DNA from: Fluctibacter halophilus
GTDB lineage: Bacteria > Pseudomonadota > Gammaproteobacteria > Enterobacterales > Alteromonadaceae
Direction: 5' to 3'
Assembly (NCBI RefSeq): GCF_020687825.1
Contig: NZ_JAJEWP010000001.1
Span: 1,334,998-1,398,997, forward strand
Length of the DNA stretch: 64,000 nt
A model generated the notes under the pieces. The model saw only the letters and a list, made by a program, of their open reading frames with translations, did not search any database and was not told where the DNA came from. Below are positions 49,010 through 59,013 of the stretch, in pieces. The translations under genes were made by a program, and so were the position numbers. Every line of letters begins with the position of its first letter. Position 1 is the first letter of the stretch.

Positions 49010-49822
49010 ATGAAGATTGTATCCTTTAATATCAACGGCATTCGTGCGCGATTACACCAGTTACAGGCCCTCATCGATAAACATTCTCCCGATGTGATCG
49101 GCCTCCAGGAAATCAAAGTTGATAATCCCCAATTTCCACTTGAGGCTGTGCAGGCCATGGGATATCACGTTTACTATCATGGCCAAAAAGGCCACTACGG
49201 GGTTGCCATGCTGTGTAAGCAGGAAGCTGAAGCGGTACAATACGGCTTCCCCACCGACGACGAGGATGCGCAACGACGGATGATCATGGTCACGGTGCGT
49301 GATGAGCACAACCGGCCTGTACGTATTCTTAATGGCTACTTCCCACAGGGTGAAAACCAAGCCCACGAAATCAAATATCCTGCCAAGCGCAAGTTCTACC
49401 AGGACTTAATGACCTATTTGCAGGAATTTCATACACCGGACGATGCCATTGTCGTCATGGGTGACATGAACATCAGTCATACGGACCTGGACATCGGTAT
49501 TGGTGAGCCGAATCGCAAACGTTGGCTGCAGACCGGAAAATGCAGCTTCCTGCCAGAAGAACGGGACTGGCTGAATCGACTCATGGATTGGGGCTTTGAT
49601 GACAGTTTTCGACAACTGTATCCCGACACGACCGATCGCTACAGTTGGTTTGACTACCGTTCCCGTGGCTTTGACGATAACCGTGGCTTACGCATCGACT
49701 TGATCCTGGCAACGCCATCATTGCAAAAGCAGTTAACCGAAGCAGGCATCGACTACGAATTGCGGGGGCTTGAAAAGCCATCTGATCACGCACCAATCTG
49801 GGCCACCTATAAGGACGCATGA
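49010..49822 (+). CDS. xthA: Exodeoxyribonuclease III
   Basis: A 270-residue apurinic/apyrimidinic endonuclease and 3' exonuclease for base-excision repair. It shows [13 protein letters not shown], the metal Glu in [19 protein letters not shown], the catalytic Asp and Asn in [16 protein letters not shown] and the His of the C-terminal [10 protein letters not shown]. Length and order match the XthA branch rather than APE/ExoA. The stop overlaps the next gene (ATGATGG), so both are probably co-translated. Confidence 0.95.
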   Translation: MKIVSFNINGIRARLHQLQALIDKHSPDVIGLQEIKVDNPQFPLEAVQAMGYHVYYHGQKGHYGVAMLCKQEAEAVQYGFPTDDEDAQRRMIMVTVRDEHNRPVRILNGYFPQGENQAHEIKYPAKRKFYQDLMTYLQEFHTPDDAIVVMGDMNISHTDLDIGIGEPNRKRWLQTGKCSFLPEERDWLNRLMDWGFDDSFRQLYPDTTDRYSWFDYRSRGFDDNRGLRIDLILATPSLQKQLTEAGIDYELRGLEKPSDHAPIWATYKDA

Positions 49823-50487
49823 TGGCACACACTGAAACCGCCCTCTCAGTGATTCAAATCCTCGGCTGGCTTGGTTTCGGGCTGATGTGCATTACGCTGT
49901 GGCGACACTTGCCGATGGCCCGGTTGCGGGAAGATAAAAAGGTCCAGCATCTGGTGTTCGGCACCGCCGCATCAGTGTTCGTGTTGTGGTTGTTCCGGGC
50001 CGGCATTCATCCCGGCTTGGACGTGCACTTTTTATGGCTGACGGCGTTGACATTGATCCTGGGGCTACGATTTGCCTTACTCAGTGCCTTGATTGCGCTG
50101 TTTGGCGTTACCCTGATCGGAAAAGAATCGTGGGCAATGTTCGGCATCAACAGCCTGCTCGGTGTCGCCTTACCCATTCTGTGCAGCTACTTTGTGTACT
50201 CGCTGTCATTTCACAAGTTGCCGCGCCACCTGATGGTGTATGTGTTTGTGTGTGCCTTTTTGCCCGGTGCGTTGATGATGGCACTAAAGATGTTCGCGTT
50301 GGGCGGGTACTACTTTGTCGATGGCGCTTATCGCTGGCAGGTAATCGTTGATAACTACCTGCAACTCATTCCCCTGATGCTGTTCCCGGAAGGCATGCTG
50401 AACGGGATGACGATGACCCTTCTGATCATCTACAAACCCACCTGGGTCTACACGTTTTACGACAAATATTATTTGCAGGACAAGTAA
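49819..50487 (+). CDS. CbiM-like / ECF-type integral membrane protein
   Basis: 222 residues with about six helices, starting at ATG 49819 with AAGGA upstream. [33 protein letters not shown] and the end [32 protein letters not shown] resemble gammaproteobacterial proteins annotated as energy-coupling-factor permeases. The N-terminal metal-binding HxxD found in true CbiM is not obvious, and no ATPase or CbiQ gene is adjacent. Transport of cobalt, nickel or something else is not decidable. It is coupled to xthA. Confidence 0.6.
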   Translation: MMAHTETALSVIQILGWLGFGLMCITLWRHLPMARLREDKKVQHLVFGTAASVFVLWLFRAGIHPGLDVHFLWLTALTLILGLRFALLSALIALFGVTLIGKESWAMFGINSLLGVALPILCSYFVYSLSFHKLPRHLMVYVFVCAFLPGALMMALKMFALGGYYFVDGAYRWQVIVDNYLQLIPLMLFPEGMLNGMTMTLLIIYKPTWVYTFYDKYYLQDK

Positions 50488-50955
50488 CTAGGGCGTCTGC
50501 TGTGACGGCGCTTTCACCGTGGCATGCCAGACAATGGCTTGCCAACGCTGATCTCGCCAGACAAAAGTGCCACTGTTGAGGTAATAGTGTTCAATCCCCG
50601 GCGTGGCGACATCGTCCGCGGTCAGGGTAAACGTCAGTGTGGCGTAACTGTCGTTATGCACGCGGATGTTAATCTCCTCAGCGCCGTACCAGGTGGTTAC
50701 CGCCGACGGGGCCAATGTTGGCGCCTCATTGACGCCGTCCATCAATGTCCCTTTATCGAAACGCGTCCCCCGGGAACTGGTGTATACCAGTTCGTCAGCC
50801 CAGAACCGTCCATGTTGTACCGGATCATTACGGCTGGCGCCATCAAGAAACTGCAGTAGTTGCTGTTGCAGTTGCTGCGCACTCGGCTCAGCGGCAGCAG
50901 CGCCTGATGTCCACAATGACATCGCAGCGAACATTAAAGCTGGATACGGCTTCAT
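50488..50955 (-). CDS. Secreted NTF2-like (DUF4440/SnoaL) protein
   Basis: 155 residues with a signal peptide ending SGAAAAE. The mature part begins with a helix (QQLQQQLLQFLDGASRNDPVQHGRFWADELVYTSSRG) and ends with beta strands (GTFVWRDQRWQAIVWHAT), the pattern of DUF4440/SnoaL folds. No catalytic residues are evident. GGGAGAG lies before ATG 50955. It converges on the CbiM-like gene with no gap. Confidence 0.8.
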   Translation of the reverse strand: MKPYPALMFAAMSLWTSGAAAAEPSAQQLQQQLLQFLDGASRNDPVQHGRFWADELVYTSSRGTRFDKGTLMDGVNEAPTLAPSAVTTWYGAEEINIRVHNDSYATLTFTLTADDVATPGIEHYYLNSGTFVWRDQRWQAIVWHATVKAPSQQTP

Positions 50956-51000
50956 GGGTCTCTCCCTGGTCAGTAGCGTCTGCGGCTGTGCGCATCTGTG

Positions 51001-51558
51001 TTACAGCAATAAATCCCTGACGTTAGCCAAATCAGTTTTACCCTGAATGATTTCATCTGGCGTCAACCCACTGATTTCATGCGGAAATACCAACCATTCG
51101 TCACTTTCGTGAATAAAGTAATCTGGCACGATGTCGGTTTTGTTATTGGCCGGCTTGTAATAAGGACAGGCAATACGAACATCATGCGGCATGTTGCGAC
51201 GGGACAACTTTTTGATTTGCTTGATCAGCGCATCGACGCTGCGTCCGGAATCAAACACATCATCCACGATCAACAACCCATCATCGGCATTGGCGTTTTC
51301 GATCAGATAGTGCAAACCGTGTACTTTAATTTCTTTCGACTGTTTGTCGATACCGTAGTAAGACGACGTACGCACCGCAATATGGTCAGTATCAACCTTT
51401 TTATAATCAAAATATTCCTGCACCGCGATGCCGATGGGTGCGCCACCGCGCCAGATGCCGACAATGAAATGTGGCCGGAAACCACTATCAAACACTTTTG
51501 CGGCCAACCGGAAGGAGTCTTCCAACAGTTGTTGGGCGGTGATATACGTTTTTTCCAT
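51001..51558 (-). CDS. Purine (hypoxanthine-type) phosphoribosyltransferase
   Basis: A 185-residue type I phosphoribosyltransferase. The PRPP-binding loop is LLIVDDVFDSGRSVDAL, the diphosphate loop IVGIWRGGAPIGIAV, and the flexible loop SSYYGIDKQSKE. The C-terminal hood (YFIHESDEWLVFPHEI) is characteristic of the xanthine/guanine/hypoxanthine subgroup. It would salvage hypoxanthine or guanine to the nucleotide. The start is ATG 51558. It lies 45 bases upstream of the NTF2-like gene on the same strand. Confidence 0.85.
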   Translation of the reverse strand: MEKTYITAQQLLEDSFRLAAKVFDSGFRPHFIVGIWRGGAPIGIAVQEYFDYKKVDTDHIAVRTSSYYGIDKQSKEIKVHGLHYLIENANADDGLLIVDDVFDSGRSVDALIKQIKKLSRRNMPHDVRIACPYYKPANNKTDIVPDYFIHESDEWLVFPHEISGLTPDEIIQGKTDLANVRDLLL

Positions 51559-51691
51559 AGGAGGAAGCCTCTCGCTGACAGTAACTTAAAGCGTTACCCG
51601 AAACTGCAATAAAACGCCATTATAGACAATCGCTTAGTCAATGTGTCACGCAAATGTCAAAAACCCGCGTGATTGACGGATTATTGTGCAA

Positions 51692-52891
51692 TCACTCGTA
51701 TTTGAGGGCCACCGCAGGCTGAACGCGCAGGGCTCGGTATGCTGGGTAAAGGGTGGCCAAAAAACACATTGCCAATAACAGCAAAACCGCGACAACAATC
51801 TGTCCGGGCCGCACATCGATGGGTAAGCCCTGGCCATTGGCGGCCAGCATAATCGGCGCGTCAAGCAACGCCAGCAGTGGATTTAACTGCCAGACCAGCA
51901 GTATTCCACCGGCCAAACCAATCAGGGTCCCTTTGAGACCATTGTACAGACCGCTGTACAGGAAAATTCGCACAATGTCCGTCGCGGTCATACCCTGGGT
52001 GCGCAGAATAGCCACATCGCCCTGTTTTTCAGTCACCACCATGACCAGCGCTGACAACGTATTAAACACCGCAACCGCAATGATCAGCATCAACATCAGC
52101 GCCATCATGTTTTTTTCCATTTTTACCGCATCAAACAACGGCCCTTGTCGGGTTCTCCAACTGTGAACGGGTAAACTCAACTGTTGTGACACAGTCTGGT
52201 AGTCAAACGCATCATACAGTGTCACGCGGGTCTGGCTGAGGGCTTGCTCAGGCTGGCGCATCAGCCGGGCAAGATCCTGTCGATGTAGCATCACGACTTT
52301 GTCATCCAATTCCGAGCCCATGTCATACACACCAACAACCTTAAATATGCGTTGGCTTGGCACCCGACCAAAGGGGGTATACACACTGACACCGGCCATC
52401 AGACGGATGCCATCACCGGGACGCACGTTTAACGTCGAGGCGAGACGCCGACCAATCACGACACCGTATTCACCCGGCTGCAACTGCTGCAAAGACCCCA
52501 TCAACATGTTGTCAGAGATGGTTTGGTACGTTGTTGTATCGCCGGGTTCGATGCCTTGAAGCATCACACCCTGTAAATTGCTCGGTGACTGCACTACGCC
52601 CTCGCCTTCAATCATCGGGCTTACCGCCGCCACACCGGGTAATTCAGCCAACTGCTCAGCCTGCTGCGCATCGGCATCGCGGGTATCGACCATCAGATGA
52701 GGCGTCAGTCCGAGCAAGCGGGTTTTCAATTGTGCTTCAAATCCATTCATCACCGATAGCACCGTGATCAGCGCCATCAGGCCAAGCGCAATGCCAGCAA
52801 CGGAAAACAGATTAATAAAGGCAATGAACCCGTGGCCCCGTTGTGCTTTTGCATAACGCAGTCCGATAAACGCTGAGAGGGATGACATCAT
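51692..52891 (-). CDS. LolC/LolE-family lipoprotein-releasing permease
   Basis: A 399-residue inner-membrane protein of the MacB/FtsX type with one N-terminal helix (FSVAGIALGLMALITVLSVMNG), a large periplasmic domain (about 50-270) and three C-terminal helices, ending ALRVQPAVALKYE. Motifs such as FIGLRYAKAQRGHGFIAFINLFS and LLGLTPHLMV are LolC/E-like. In most relatives two such permeases flank the LolD ATPase; here neither LolD nor a second permease is adjacent. ATG 52891 is chosen, with longer frames lacking similarity. Divergent from pilZ. Confidence 0.85.
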   Translation of the reverse strand: MMSSLSAFIGLRYAKAQRGHGFIAFINLFSVAGIALGLMALITVLSVMNGFEAQLKTRLLGLTPHLMVDTRDADAQQAEQLAELPGVAAVSPMIEGEGVVQSPSNLQGVMLQGIEPGDTTTYQTISDNMLMGSLQQLQPGEYGVVIGRRLASTLNVRPGDGIRLMAGVSVYTPFGRVPSQRIFKVVGVYDMGSELDDKVVMLHRQDLARLMRQPEQALSQTRVTLYDAFDYQTVSQQLSLPVHSWRTRQGPLFDAVKMEKNMMALMLMLIIAVAVFNTLSALVMVVTEKQGDVAILRTQGMTATDIVRIFLYSGLYNGLKGTLIGLAGGILLVWQLNPLLALLDAPIMLAANGQGLPIDVRPGQIVVAVLLLLAMCFLATLYPAYRALRVQPAVALKYE

Positions 52892-53049
52892 GATGAAACA
52901 ACCTGTCCGATGGTTTGGCAGTGCCGGGAAGACTCTGTTTGCGCCATGGGCGCCAGAGTACGATTTAGGCTTACGATGATGGCATAATACGTGTAAGCTA
53001 ATCGTCAAACAAGCGGCGCAGGCGCCGTGTAATCGCAAACGGAGACGTG

Positions 53050-53649
53050 ATGGATCCCAACACACTGGCGCAAAAGCAGGCCCAATTCCATGCCTTTTTC
53101 ACCATTGAGCACCCTATCGGTGTAAATATGAAACCGGTTGATGCGACTGCCGTTCCCAGTGAGGCGACCCTCACCGACCATATGCCTTATGCATTTCGGA
53201 TCTCTGCAGAGATGAACGCGCTGGAAACCCAGGCACTGCGGCCGCTGCGCAATCTGGGCGAACATGCCAGTGAATTGGTCGCATTTTTAAATCACCAATC
53301 ACGCAAGATTGACCTGATGATGACCTACATTCTGCAGCAGCAGGATGAACACGAGTATCGCCATCGGGCTGTGGCGTTTGGCGGCGGCGGGGTCATCATT
53401 GAAACCCAACACCCTGTCGAGGTTGGCCAGTGGGCCGAACTGAAACTGTTTTTGACGGAAGAAGCTGCAGCGGTGTTTGCCTACGGTGAAGTAATTGCTT
53501 GTGTTGAAGCACAGGACAAGTACCATATATCGCTGATTTTTGGCCGCATCCGTGAAGAAGATCAGGAACTGCTGGTGCGCGCCAGTTTGCATTTACAGAC
53601 ACAGCAATTGCGTGCCCGTTCTAAACAGCAACAACACGACTCTGAGTAA
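53050..53649 (+). CDS. PilZ-like domain protein
   Basis: A 199-residue cytoplasmic protein. Residues 1-90 are helical and acidic; from about 105 a PilZ-type beta barrel follows (EYRHRAVAFGGGGVIIETQHPVEVGQWAELKLFL, VFAYGEVIACVE). The Arg-rich part (YRHR) is present but the usual DxSxxG is FGGGG, so c-di-GMP binding is uncertain. ATG 53050, 5 bases after GGAG, is preferred to the adjacent GTG. Its stop overlaps the mfd start. Confidence 0.8.
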   Translation: MDPNTLAQKQAQFHAFFTIEHPIGVNMKPVDATAVPSEATLTDHMPYAFRISAEMNALETQALRPLRNLGEHASELVAFLNHQSRKIDLMMTYILQQQDEHEYRHRAVAFGGGGVIIETQHPVEVGQWAELKLFLTEEAAAVFAYGEVIACVEAQDKYHISLIFGRIREEDQELLVRASLHLQTQQLRARSKQQQHDSE

Positions 53650-56600
53650 TGACACCGACGATTTTTTCGCCCGCCTTGCCCCGTAAAGGCGGTGACATAC
53701 TGCATTGGGGAAACCTCCACGGCGGCAGCCTTTCCCTGTCCATCGCCCAGGCGGCGTTGAAACATTCAGGCGCCACCTTGTTGGTCACTGCCGATACACC
53801 GACCGCGCTCAAGCTGGAAAAAGAACTGGTATTTTTCCTGCGTGACAGTCAATTGCCGGTCAAACTGATGCCCGACTGGGAAACCCTGCCCTATGACACG
53901 TTTTCGCCCCATCAGGACATTGTGTCACAGCGTATGGAAACCCTGTATCACCTGACCCAGAATCAACACAGCGTGTTTATCGTGCCGGTCAATACGTTGT
54001 TGTTACGCATGGCACCCACCGATTATCTCGGCCGCTATGTGTTGTTGCTCAATACCGGGCAGCGATTGAATCAGGACGACTTCCGGCGCCAGTTGGAGCG
54101 GGCTGGCTATCTGAATGTAAATCAGGTCATGGGACACGGCGAATTTTCCATTCGGGGATCGATCATCGATCTGTTCCCGATGGGCAGCCAGCATCCCTAC
54201 CGACTGGATTTATTTGACGATGAGGTTGACTCAATCCGCGTGTTTGACCCTGACACTCAGCGCTCCGGGGATACGGTCAACGGCATCAGTCTGCTGCCGG
54301 CCCGGGAGTTTCCAACCGACAGTGATGGGGTAAAACGCTTTCGCGAACAGTTTCTGGATCGCTTTGATGCCAGCAACAGCAAAGACAGTCTCTATCACCA
54401 GGTCAATAAAGGTATCATGCCCGGCGGTATAGAATACTACCTACCACTGTTTTTTGAGCAAACCGCCACCCTGTTTGATTACCTGCCAGATAACACACTG
54501 GTCATGACCCATGGTGATCTTGCCCATGCTTGTGAGTTTTACTGGGCCGATCTGCAGGAGCGTTACGAGCAACACCGCTACAATCCTGAACGTCCATTAA
54601 TGCCACCGGCGGAGATATTTCTGCGTTTTGAAGAGTTGTTCGGCGCACTCAAACAATGGCCACGTATCCACGTGCAGTACGCCACCGTCGATGACAAGGC
54701 CGGACACACCAATTTCCCCACCGAAGCCATCGGTGACATTGCCATTAAGCATCAGAACAAAGTCCCCTCCGCGGCCCTGCAGGCTCGGGTAAAAACATGG
54801 CAGGACAACGGCACCAAAGTGATGTTTGTCGCCGAATCGCAGGGGCGTCGCGAGTCCTTGCTGGAACTGCTGGCCAAAATTGGCGTTAAGCCTGCCCCAA
54901 TGGATAGCCTCGACACCTTGCTTGGCCATCATGAAAATGTGGGTATTTCACTGGGACTTATCGAACACAGTTTTGTCCTCAATAACAGTGACGGCGCACT
55001 GGCCCTTATCACGGAAACCGAGCTGCTGGGGCACAAAATCAGCCAACGACGGTTACGAGAGAAACGCCAGGCAACCGATGAGAGTGCGGTGATCCGCAAT
55101 CTTGCAGAGCTTACCCAGGGACAACCGGTGGTACACCTGGACCACGGTGTGGGTCGCTACCTCGGCCTACAAACCCTTGATGCCGGCGGTGTGACGACCG
55201 AATACCTGACCATTGAATACGCCAAAGACGCAAAATTGTATGTACCGGTTTCGTCGCTGCACCTGATCAGCCGCTATACCGGTGGTGATGTGGATCACGC
55301 ACCGCTTCACAATCTCGGCACGGACGCCTGGAGCAAAGCCAAACAGAAAGCCGCCGAGAAGGTACGCGATGTGGCCGCGCAGTTGCTGGATGTTTATGCC
55401 CGACGAGCGGCGAAACCCGGCTTTGCCTATGACATTAATTGGTCTGACTACCAGTCTTTTTCTGACAGCTTCCCGTTTGAAGAAACGGCCGACCAGCAAC
55501 AGGCCATCAACGCCGTTATCCAGGACATGGGCAGCCCCAGTGCCATGGACAGGCTGGTGTGTGGTGACGTGGGTTTTGGCAAAACCGAAGTGGCGATGCG
55601 GGCCGCATTTCTGGCCGCCAATCAAGGCAAGCAAGTGGCCATTCTGGTTCCCACCACGTTGTTGGCACAACAGCATTTTGAGAACTTTCGAGACCGCTTT
55701 GCCGATTGGCCGTTCAGACTTGAAGTCATGTCCCGTTTTGCCAGCGCCAAGGCGCAAAAACAGGTCGTCGAAGGACTGGCAAACGGTCAGGTGGACATCG
55801 TGGTCGGCACCCACAAATTGCTACAGGATGACATCGCATTCAAGGATCTCGGCCTGGTGATCATCGACGAAGAACATCGCTTCGGTGTGCGACAAAAAGA
55901 AAAATTTAAAGCGTTGCGGGCGGATGTCGACATCCTGACCCTGACCGCAACCCCTATTCCCCGCACACTGAACATGGCCCTTAGTGGTATGCGTGATCTG
56001 AGTATCATTGCCACGCCGCCAGCCAAACGACTGGCAATCAAGACCTTTGTGCGGCAACGGGATGAGGCCCTGATCCGCGAAGCCATCATGCGCGAAATTT
56101 TACGCGGCGGTCAGGTTTACTTCCTGCACAATGAGGTTGAATCGATTGAAAAGACCGCCCGCGAGCTGGCCGACATCGTACCGGAAGCCCGCATTGCCAT
56201 CGGTCATGGCCAGATGCGAGAGCGGGAACTGGAACAGGTGATGAGCGATTTTTACCATCAACGCTTTAATGTGTTGGTGTGCTCGACCATTATCGAAACA
56301 GGCATCGACGTGCCCAGTGCCAACACCATCATCATGGACCGCGCAGACCATCTGGGTCTGGCACAGTTACACCAGTTACGTGGACGGGTTGGACGCTCCC
56401 ATCACCAGGCATACGCATACCTGCTGACGCCACACCCCAAGCGTATGACCAAGGACGCCGCCAAACGGTTAGATGCGATTGCTTCGCTGGAAGATCTCGG
56501 TGCCGGATTCGCACTGGCCACCCATGATTTGGAAATTCGTGGTGCCGGTGAGTTGTTGGGTGACGATCAAAGCGGGCAAATCGCTACGGTTGGCTTCAGC

Positions 56601-57131
56601 TTATACATGGACATGCTGGAGCAAGCGGTCGAGGCCCTCAAGGCGGGTAAAGAGCCGAGTTTGGATCGTGCTTTGGCACTGCAGACCGAAATCGAGCTGC
56701 GCTTGCCGGCGTTGTTGCCGGAAGACTATATCCCGGACGTAAATACCCGCTTATCACTGTACAAGAAGCTGGCCAGCTGTAAGACCCTGGATGACATCGA
56801 TGAATTACAGGTAGAATTGATCGATCGCTTCGGGTTATTGCCCGAACCGGCCAAAAACCTGATCAAGGTCACCCAAATCAAGGTCAAAGCCAAAACAGTG
56901 GGTATCCACAAGATCGACGGCCATGGTCAGGGCGGCGTGATTGAATTTGCCGAGGATACGCCGGTTGATCCCGGTTATATCATTCGCCTGATTCAATCCA
57001 AGCCCAATACGTTTAAATTAGACGGCTCTCAGCGGATACGGTTTAATAAAACCACGGACTCACCGCAAACCCGGCTTAGCTGGGTGAGTGAACTACTCGA
57101 TGAATTTCAACAACAGGTACGTGCCGCATGA
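53649..57131 (+). CDS. mfd: Transcription-repair coupling factor
   Basis: A 1160-residue ATP-dependent translocase that removes stalled RNA polymerase and recruits UvrA. The N-terminal UvrB-like region has VTADTPTALKLEKEL, and DWETLPYDTFSPHQDIVSQR; the polymerase-interacting domain has LVHLDHGVGRYLG-like VVHLDHGVGRYLGL; helicase motifs are LVCGDVGFGKTEVAMRAAF, VIIDEEHRFGVRQKEK, TATPIPRTLNMAL and QLRGRVGRSHHQAYAYLL. The TAATG junction with pilZ shows translational coupling, and its stop overlaps the next gene. Confidence 0.97.
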   Translation: MTPTIFSPALPRKGGDILHWGNLHGGSLSLSIAQAALKHSGATLLVTADTPTALKLEKELVFFLRDSQLPVKLMPDWETLPYDTFSPHQDIVSQRMETLYHLTQNQHSVFIVPVNTLLLRMAPTDYLGRYVLLLNTGQRLNQDDFRRQLERAGYLNVNQVMGHGEFSIRGSIIDLFPMGSQHPYRLDLFDDEVDSIRVFDPDTQRSGDTVNGISLLPAREFPTDSDGVKRFREQFLDRFDASNSKDSLYHQVNKGIMPGGIEYYLPLFFEQTATLFDYLPDNTLVMTHGDLAHACEFYWADLQERYEQHRYNPERPLMPPAEIFLRFEELFGALKQWPRIHVQYATVDDKAGHTNFPTEAIGDIAIKHQNKVPSAALQARVKTWQDNGTKVMFVAESQGRRESLLELLAKIGVKPAPMDSLDTLLGHHENVGISLGLIEHSFVLNNSDGALALITETELLGHKISQRRLREKRQATDESAVIRNLAELTQGQPVVHLDHGVGRYLGLQTLDAGGVTTEYLTIEYAKDAKLYVPVSSLHLISRYTGGDVDHAPLHNLGTDAWSKAKQKAAEKVRDVAAQLLDVYARRAAKPGFAYDINWSDYQSFSDSFPFEETADQQQAINAVIQDMGSPSAMDRLVCGDVGFGKTEVAMRAAFLAANQGKQVAILVPTTLLAQQHFENFRDRFADWPFRLEVMSRFASAKAQKQVVEGLANGQVDIVVGTHKLLQDDIAFKDLGLVIIDEEHRFGVRQKEKFKALRADVDILTLTATPIPRTLNMALSGMRDLSIIATPPAKRLAIKTFVRQRDEALIREAIMREILRGGQVYFLHNEVESIEKTARELADIVPEARIAIGHGQMRERELEQVMSDFYHQRFNVLVCSTIIETGIDVPSANTIIMDRADHLGLAQLHQLRGRVGRSHHQAYAYLLTPHPKRMTKDAAKRLDAIASLEDLGAGFALATHDLEIRGAGELLGDDQSGQIATVGFSLYMDMLEQAVEALKAGKEPSLDRALALQTEIELRLPALLPEDYIPDVNTRLSLYKKLASCKTLDDIDELQVELIDRFGLLPEPAKNLIKVTQIKVKAKTVGIHKIDGHGQGGVIEFAEDTPVDPGYIIRLIQSKPNTFKLDGSQRIRFNKTTDSPQTRLSWVSELLDEFQQQVRAA

Positions 57132-58486
57132 TGCATAGGTTGTTTACCCCCATCCTCAAACGGCCAGCAAGCTGGGTTGCCGGCGCGCTATTGCTGTCCC
57201 CGTTTGTCAGTGTGCAGGCACAGCAAAAAGAATGGTGGTTTGATGTTGAGGTACTGGTGTTTGAACGCACCCTCAACCCGAATGACATTCAGGAGCAATT
57301 TCCCGACGCTGTTACGACCGTATCAGTGGACGGATTACGAGACCTGTTGAAGGATTACCTTGTTCCGGACATCCATCCGGTACTGCGGACACTACCGACC
57401 TGTGACAGCACCGAAGAAGCGCTGATCTGGCCCGCCATTTCACTTCCGGATCTGTGGCAACCTGCTCTTGACGAACCAAATGCGGATCTGCCATCCAATC
57501 GGGAACCTGACGAGGTAGTGGCCACCGATGCGCTGATAGAGCGGTTAAACACCACCGACGCAACAGGCCAGCACCGGGACGGCATCATCGTCGGCGGCCC
57601 TCAGGTTGCCATGTCGCTGGCGCAGTGGACGGAACAGGTCAGCCAGACGTATCCGAAGGCCAGTACGACAGATTCGTCACTGAGCGTCCCAACCTTGCGC
57701 GACAAGCTGGGTTGCCTTGAAGAGAATGAACGGTGGCAATGGCCCCCGCTCAACCCACAACCTTCGCCACTGACCGATGTGCCGTCTGTACCGACCGTGA
57801 TCGATGGGTTGGAGTGGCCGCATCTGCGACGAGACAGTTTACTGTCGGCGACATCGTTAAATTTTGCCAAGTTACGCCGCGATATTGATCGTCGAAACGG
57901 CATGCGCAGCTTATTACACCTCGGCTGGCGACAAGAAGTACAATTTGGTCAACAAAATGCCACCACCTACCGTTTGTACGGTGGGATTAACTACGCCCAG
58001 CAATACGCGCCGGATGGTCAATCCAGAGCAGTTTTACTGTCACCCACCGACATTGAACCGACACAGGACAACCCATCATTGTCGGGACCTTCGCTGGTAG
58101 AACAAATCCGCCAGCAACTGCAATCCCCCTGGCTGACATTACAGCTACCGGCCAAACAACACACTGACAGCACTGAAGACCTGTCTCCTGTCGCGCCGCT
58201 GTGGCAGCTAGACGGCGCCTTTCAGGTCTTTTTACGCAACATTAATGGTGTGCCCTATCTGCACATTAACAGTGAAATGGATTACCGATTGCCAGTGTTT
58301 GAAGCGGATACCGACGCACTGTCGATCGCCCCGCCAACGCGCCTGAAAACCTTCCCGTTCCAGCAATTACGGCGCATCATCAGTACCCAGGTACACTATT
58401 TTGATCATCCGCTGTTTGGAATGGTGGTGCAGCTGCGTCGCTATACTCCCCCACCACTGGACGAAGAAATGGAGGATACCCAGTGA
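57128..58486 (+). CDS. CsiV-family protein
   Basis: A 452-residue exported protein. A signal peptide (ASWVAGALLLSPFVSVQAQQ) precedes WWFDVEVLVFERTLNPNDIQEQFP, the opening of CsiV-type proteins, and LRRIISTQVHYFDHPLFGMVVQLRRY at the end. In Vibrio, CsiV is a periplasmic, peptidoglycan-binding activator of the LpoA-PBP1a route. It starts at ATG 57128, overlapping the mfd stop, and overlaps the following gene. Confidence 0.85.
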   Translation: MMHRLFTPILKRPASWVAGALLLSPFVSVQAQQKEWWFDVEVLVFERTLNPNDIQEQFPDAVTTVSVDGLRDLLKDYLVPDIHPVLRTLPTCDSTEEALIWPAISLPDLWQPALDEPNADLPSNREPDEVVATDALIERLNTTDATGQHRDGIIVGGPQVAMSLAQWTEQVSQTYPKASTTDSSLSVPTLRDKLGCLEENERWQWPPLNPQPSPLTDVPSVPTVIDGLEWPHLRRDSLLSATSLNFAKLRRDIDRRNGMRSLLHLGWRQEVQFGQQNATTYRLYGGINYAQQYAPDGQSRAVLLSPTDIEPTQDNPSLSGPSLVEQIRQQLQSPWLTLQLPAKQHTDSTEDLSPVAPLWQLDGAFQVFLRNINGVPYLHINSEMDYRLPVFEADTDALSIAPPTRLKTFPFQQLRRIISTQVHYFDHPLFGMVVQLRRYTPPPLDEEMEDTQ

Positions 58487-59013
58487 GCATATATACCCGT
58501 CAGGGGGACAGTGGCAAAACCCGGATTTACGCCAAAGACACGCGAGTGGTCAACAAGGACGACGATGTTCTTGAGTGTTATGGCAGTCTGGATGAACTGA
58601 ATGCGCAAATAGGCCTTTTGCTTAGCTTGTGGGATCACGCTGTCGCTGATCAGGACGCACGCAGATTACTCGAAGATGCACAGCGCCACTTGTTTGCCAT
58701 CGGCTTTGGCATTTCTGATCAGGCGACCGTGCCTGATAATGCAGTGGTAGCCCTGGAACAACACATCGACAAGCTCACAGAGGCTCTGCCAGCACAGCGT
58801 CAGTTCATTCTGCCTGGCGGAACAGTGATGGCGTCCCACTGCCATGTTTGCAGAACCGTCGCCCGTCGTGCGGAACGCCGATTGGTTGCGTTGATGGCAC
58901 ACTATGATGTCGCGCCAACCAGCCTGCATTACCTGAACCGACTGTCTGACTACCTGTTTGTTCTGGCACGCTTCGCCAACCATTGCGCTGGCATTGCGGA
59001 TACGCCGGTTTAA
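58483..59013 (+). CDS. Cob(I)yrinic acid a,c-diamide adenosyltransferase (PduO-type)
   Basis: A 176-residue ATP:cob(I)alamin adenosyltransferase, making the adenosyl form of vitamin B12. IYTRQGDSGKTRIYAKDTRVVNKDD is the ATP-binding N-terminus, YGSLDELNAQIGLLLS follows, and HVCRTVARRAERRLVAL is the family's Arg-rich helix. GTG 58483 is the start, overlapping the csiV stop. It is the last gene of the pilZ-mfd-csiV operon and overlaps the converging transporter gene by 4 bases. Confidence 0.93.
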   Translation: MSIYTRQGDSGKTRIYAKDTRVVNKDDDVLECYGSLDELNAQIGLLLSLWDHAVADQDARRLLEDAQRHLFAIGFGISDQATVPDNAVVALEQHIDKLTEALPAQRQFILPGGTVMASHCHVCRTVARRAERRLVALMAHYDVAPTSLHYLNRLSDYLFVLARFANHCAGIADTPV

